A stretch of 34,770 nucleotides of DNA from NCBI GenBank assembly GCA_947174335.1, contig CAMWIM010000020.1, forward strand, positions 1 to 34,770, in the 5' to 3' direction. A program made the position numbers and the translations under genes. This document shows, piece after piece, positions 32,723 to 34,770 of this stretch. The notes beneath the pieces were generated by a model, which had not been told where the DNA came from, did no database searches, and was given only the letters and a program-made list of their open reading frames with translations. Origin of the DNA: an uncultured Porphyromonadaceae bacterium. Its GTDB lineage: Bacteria > Bacteroidota > Bacteroidia > Bacteroidales > Muribaculaceae. Numbering within the stretch: position 1 is the first letter of the stretch; the number at the start of each line of letters is the position of its first letter.

Positions 32723-33571
32723 TTAGAATGTGAATGAAATATAGAGACGGGTTGACGAAAATTTGCGTTTTGTTGACGAGCTATCATAATCATAGTCGTA
32801 GTCATAATCATAGTCAAAATCATCAGAGTCAACAAGGCTCGAAAATTTGCCCGAGCCCCATTTGCCTTCAACTCCGAGAGCAATCCAACGCCATTGTATC
32901 TTACCACCAAAATCCATCATATTACAATAGGCCATCGAGCCTTCTACCTCTCCATCTTCGCTCATGACATGTAATCCAATGGTTGGCTGATAGTGAAAAT
33001 AAAGTGTGGCTCTTAAAAAGCGAAGCCCATTATTAAACGAAGAAAATGGAGCAACCGATACAACCGGTCCAATTCCAAATGCGCCGATATGAACATCGTA
33101 ATGACCTATCTCATAGTCATCATACCAGTCGTCATACCAATCATCATAACCATAGTCAGGATACCAACTTGAACCACCACTATAATTAGAATTACTTTTA
33201 TATTTGGTTGCAGAGATTTCGAACCAGCGGATGTCAAAGCCCACTTTTAGCATGTTGAAGAATGGTTTGTTAGGGAACAAATATGACGTACCTTTTGCAA
33301 GGCTGAAGTTCCAGTCTGAATTAAACTTAAATCCGTCTTGTTTGGCACATGCACTAACGCCATAGGCAAGGTTTGTATATCTACCTTTCCCCCAAATTTT
33401 ATCTCTGTTCTTTTTTTCAAGAAGATTGTTGTTTATCTGTTCTTGAGCATCAAGTCGATTTCTAAGATCAATCAGTTGTTGTTTTAATTCGGCTATACTG
33501 TCAACCTCCTGTGCAAACATAACGTTGGCAACAGTTAAAAGTAAAAATAGCGCAAACGAAATCTTTTTCAT
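32723..33571 (-). CDS. Putative outer-membrane protein with YD and WYDD repeats
   Basis: I do not recognise a named family. The 282-residue product has a signal peptide (MKKISFALFLLLTVANVMFA), then a predicted coiled coil (about 25-58, SIAELKQQLIDLRNRLDAQE). Many amphipathic beta-strands end in YISFTF, the aromatic end typical of outer-membrane barrels. Two low-complexity acidic loops stand out: GYDDWYDDWYDDYE near the middle and a (YD)n run near residue 257. They are encoded by short tandem DNA repeats. The acidic aromatic loops could bind cations or proteins (inference). It lies in an envelope set with two lipoproteins and a PAP2 phosphatase. Confidence 0.7.
   Translation of the reverse strand: MKKISFALFLLLTVANVMFAQEVDSIAELKQQLIDLRNRLDAQEQINNNLLEKKNRDKIWGKGRYTNLAYGVSACAKQDGFKFNSDWNFSLAKGTSYLFPNKPFFNMLKVGFDIRWFEISATKYKSNSNYSGGSSWYPDYGYDDWYDDWYDDYEIGHYDVHIGAFGIGPVVSVAPFSSFNNGLRFLRATLYFHYQPTIGLHVMSEDGEVEGSMAYCNMMDFGGKIQWRWIALGVEGKWGSGKFSSLVDSDDFDYDYDYDYDYDSSSTKRKFSSTRLYISFTF
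32783..32824 (-). repeat. Hexanucleotide tandem repeat encoding Tyr-Asp/Phe-Asp
   Basis: Seven consecutive six-base units of the form (A/G)TC(A/G)TA and close variants on the plus strand, in frame, give alternating Tyr/Phe and Asp codons. Changes by whole units would change loop length without shifting the frame. Confidence 0.85.
33121..33156 (-). repeat. Twelve-base tandem repeat encoding the DDWY unit
   Basis: Three imperfect copies of a 12-base unit (CATACCAGTCGT, CATACCAATCAT, CATAACCATAGT on the plus strand). They encode the WYDD-type residues of the same protein's second acidic loop. Confidence 0.75.
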
Positions 33572-33604
33572 ATAACTTTAGTTTTCTTATCTATAAACAA
33601 ATAG

Positions 33605-34426
33605 TTATTTCCACACAAATACAGTTGATTCAAATTCGATGAGCATATTATTTGAATTGAATTTCACATCAAATTCTTCATAAGATTCTTTATCATTACT
33701 GTCATATGCCAATGGAACATCCTTAGTTGCTTTTCCAAGAAGTCCGGCATAATAAGCCCACTCAAAATCATCAAGATCAATTTCAAACATATCGCCTTGA
33801 GAGAATAGCATTATGCAACCCTTATTTGATATCGGATTTTTGTATTTTGAGGTTGTATAATAGTAATTTACAGTTTCATTGTATTTTTCGTCCTCCTCAT
33901 CGACTTCTACAATCTTTGTAATGTTACCGTCAGTATAATACAAACGGAACTCATCGTTAATTTCGCCTCTATCTCCAAGCTCTTTTACATTTTCAAGTTG
34001 TCCGTCTTTATTATATGAAAATTGGAACTCACACCAAGGTTCGTCATCTTCAATATCAATTCCGGCAACATAAGAAGCAAAGCCTTCTTTATTAAGTCGA
34101 ACATAAAACATATCTCCCTTTTCTCCAGTCTCAGGGTCAACCATATACATGCGTACGTCAAATTTACCGGCTCGGCTGAATTCGCCATATTCAAAAACGA
34201 TATCGTCACCGCCGTCTTGATTTGCGATTTTTGTCACTTGTCCTTTCTCGTTTACTGTTATTGATGCTCCATTAACCGATGCCGGTACTCCGTTTGGGAA
34301 AACTTTGCTTAAAGTTCCCCCTTCATCGGGCTTGATTTCAGAATCATCGTCATTGCTACTGCACGAAGTTAATGTCATGGCAACTACTGAGAATGCCATG
34401 CAAGCAAATCTAAAAAACTTTTTCAT
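33605..34426 (-). CDS. DUF4595-like lipoprotein
   Basis: A 273-residue lipoprotein: signal MKKFFRFACMAFSVVAMTLTSC with the acylated cysteine at residue 22, then an SSNDDDSEIKPDEGG linker. The mature part repeats short strand-turn units such as VNEKGQVTKIAN, YNKDGQLENVKE and YTDGNITKIVEV, a pattern seen in DUF4595 and other YD-type beta proteins of Bacteroidetes. It then has a segment around YTTSKYKNPISNKG that also recalls DUF4595. Function unknown. It is the first gene of the minus-strand envelope set; only 33 bases separate it from the outer-membrane-like gene. Confidence 0.65.
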   Translation of the reverse strand: MKKFFRFACMAFSVVAMTLTSCSSNDDDSEIKPDEGGTLSKVFPNGVPASVNGASITVNEKGQVTKIANQDGGDDIVFEYGEFSRAGKFDVRMYMVDPETGEKGDMFYVRLNKEGFASYVAGIDIEDDEPWCEFQFSYNKDGQLENVKELGDRGEINDEFRLYYTDGNITKIVEVDEEDEKYNETVNYYYTTSKYKNPISNKGCIMLFSQGDMFEIDLDDFEWAYYAGLLGKATKDVPLAYDSNDKESYEEFDVKFNSNNMLIEFESTVFVWK

Positions 34427-34468
34427 TTTAATTTTAGAATGTGTAAATTAGTATATCGAATTTTTTTG

Positions 34469-34476
34469 CAAAATTA
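34469..34476 (-). promoter_or_regulatory. Probable -7 box for the envelope gene set
   Basis: TAATTTTG on the minus strand matches TAnnTTTG, about 40 bases before the first ATG at 34426. The -33 region has only a TTTC-like match. Confidence 0.5.
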
Positions 34477-34770
34477 CCGATTAATTATGCGATTGAAAGA
34501 TGTTTGATATGATGGATGGTTTCACGGTTTTGGGACATCATATTTCACATAGCCAACATCCCGCAGGGATGTCCCTACAAGGCATTGAGGGGTCAAGCGG
34601 CGTGGTTAGGAGTTGGAATGAGGATCAGGCTGCAACTCCGCGTCGGACGATTGGGGGGGGGGATAATTCGCTGGTTATCAGCCCGCGCGCCGCCCACGCG
34701 CCGACGATACAAAGAGGGTGGCCACTTGAGGAGGTAAAAAAAATAGGGGTGGGGGGGGGGGGGGGGGGGG
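34477..34770. other. Non-coding contig-end region with a short palindrome and poly-G
   Basis: I see no credible gene here. ACATCCC-GCA-GGGATGT (34556-34572) is a perfect seven-base-pair palindrome of the kind that recurs between genes in many genomes (REP-like). After about 34600 the sequence becomes GC-rich and homopolymeric: G10 at 34653-34662, a GCCCGCGCGCC-type stretch, and G20 at 34751-34770. The last part resembles low-quality read ends rather than genuine chromosome. Confidence 0.6.

Noticed and set aside
32783-33156. Tandem repeats as a CRISPR array
   Set aside because: Units are 6 and 12 bases, contiguous without spacers, and in frame within a protein gene. No cas genes are present.
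34516-34737. A 73-codon frame at the right end
   Set aside because: It spans the palindrome and the homopolymeric tail, and its composition is an artefact of that sequence.

Overview
The window is chromosomal DNA from a member of the Bacteroidales, most likely a gut Muribaculaceae-type bacterium. The evidence is the repeated Bacteroidetes promoter form (TTTG or TTG, about 20 bases, TAnnTTTG) ahead of many genes, Bacteroidetes-restricted families (DUF4290, DUF4301, a NagB-like/PIG-L fusion), and many lipoproteins and outer-membrane proteins. Genus and species cannot be fixed from this sequence. The right end runs into poly-G, so it looks like a contig edge.

Layout. Bases 1-200 hold a strongly self-complementary non-coding segment. 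Bases 276-7033 (+) are housekeeping genes: DUF4290, rimM, a tRNA adenine-N6 methyltransferase, a CPBP membrane protease, uvrB and a YgiQ-type radical SAM protein. Bases 7034-9757 (+) are an AT-rich patch with an outer-membrane beta-barrel gene that has lost its 5' end, followed by a small lipoprotein gene. Bases 9846-14919 (-) are carA-carB followed by a nitroreductase. Bases 15212-16464 (-) are a secreted serpin gene that is frameshifted and has a G9 tract in its promoter spacer. Bases 16654-18214 (-) are acpP-fabF. Bases 18431-23878 (-) are lepA, a long TPR protein and DUF4301.

Bases 24063-31372 (+) start with a NagB-like domain fused to a PIG-L deacetylase domain. Then come four exported proteins: a transglutaminase-fold protein, an SH3-NlpC/P60 endopeptidase, a Tat-signal dipeptide epimerase and an (alpha/alpha)6 glycosidase. 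The endopeptidase and epimerase pair matches the B. subtilis ykfC/ykfB logic of degrading murein stem peptides, but here every step appears to be outside the cytoplasm. Bases 31458-34426 (-) are a cell-envelope set: a DUF4595-like lipoprotein, an outer-membrane protein with YD and WYDD repeats, a lipocalin-like lipoprotein and a PAP2 phosphatase.

The most noteworthy signals are the serpin locus (a homopolymer in the promoter spacer plus a homopolymer frameshift in the gene), the intact promoter in front of a decapitated outer-membrane gene, the NagB-like domain lacking the usual catalytic residues, the exported murein-peptide cluster, and the structured RNA candidate at the left edge. I found no CRISPR array, tRNA, rRNA, transposase, prophage or recognisable defence system.
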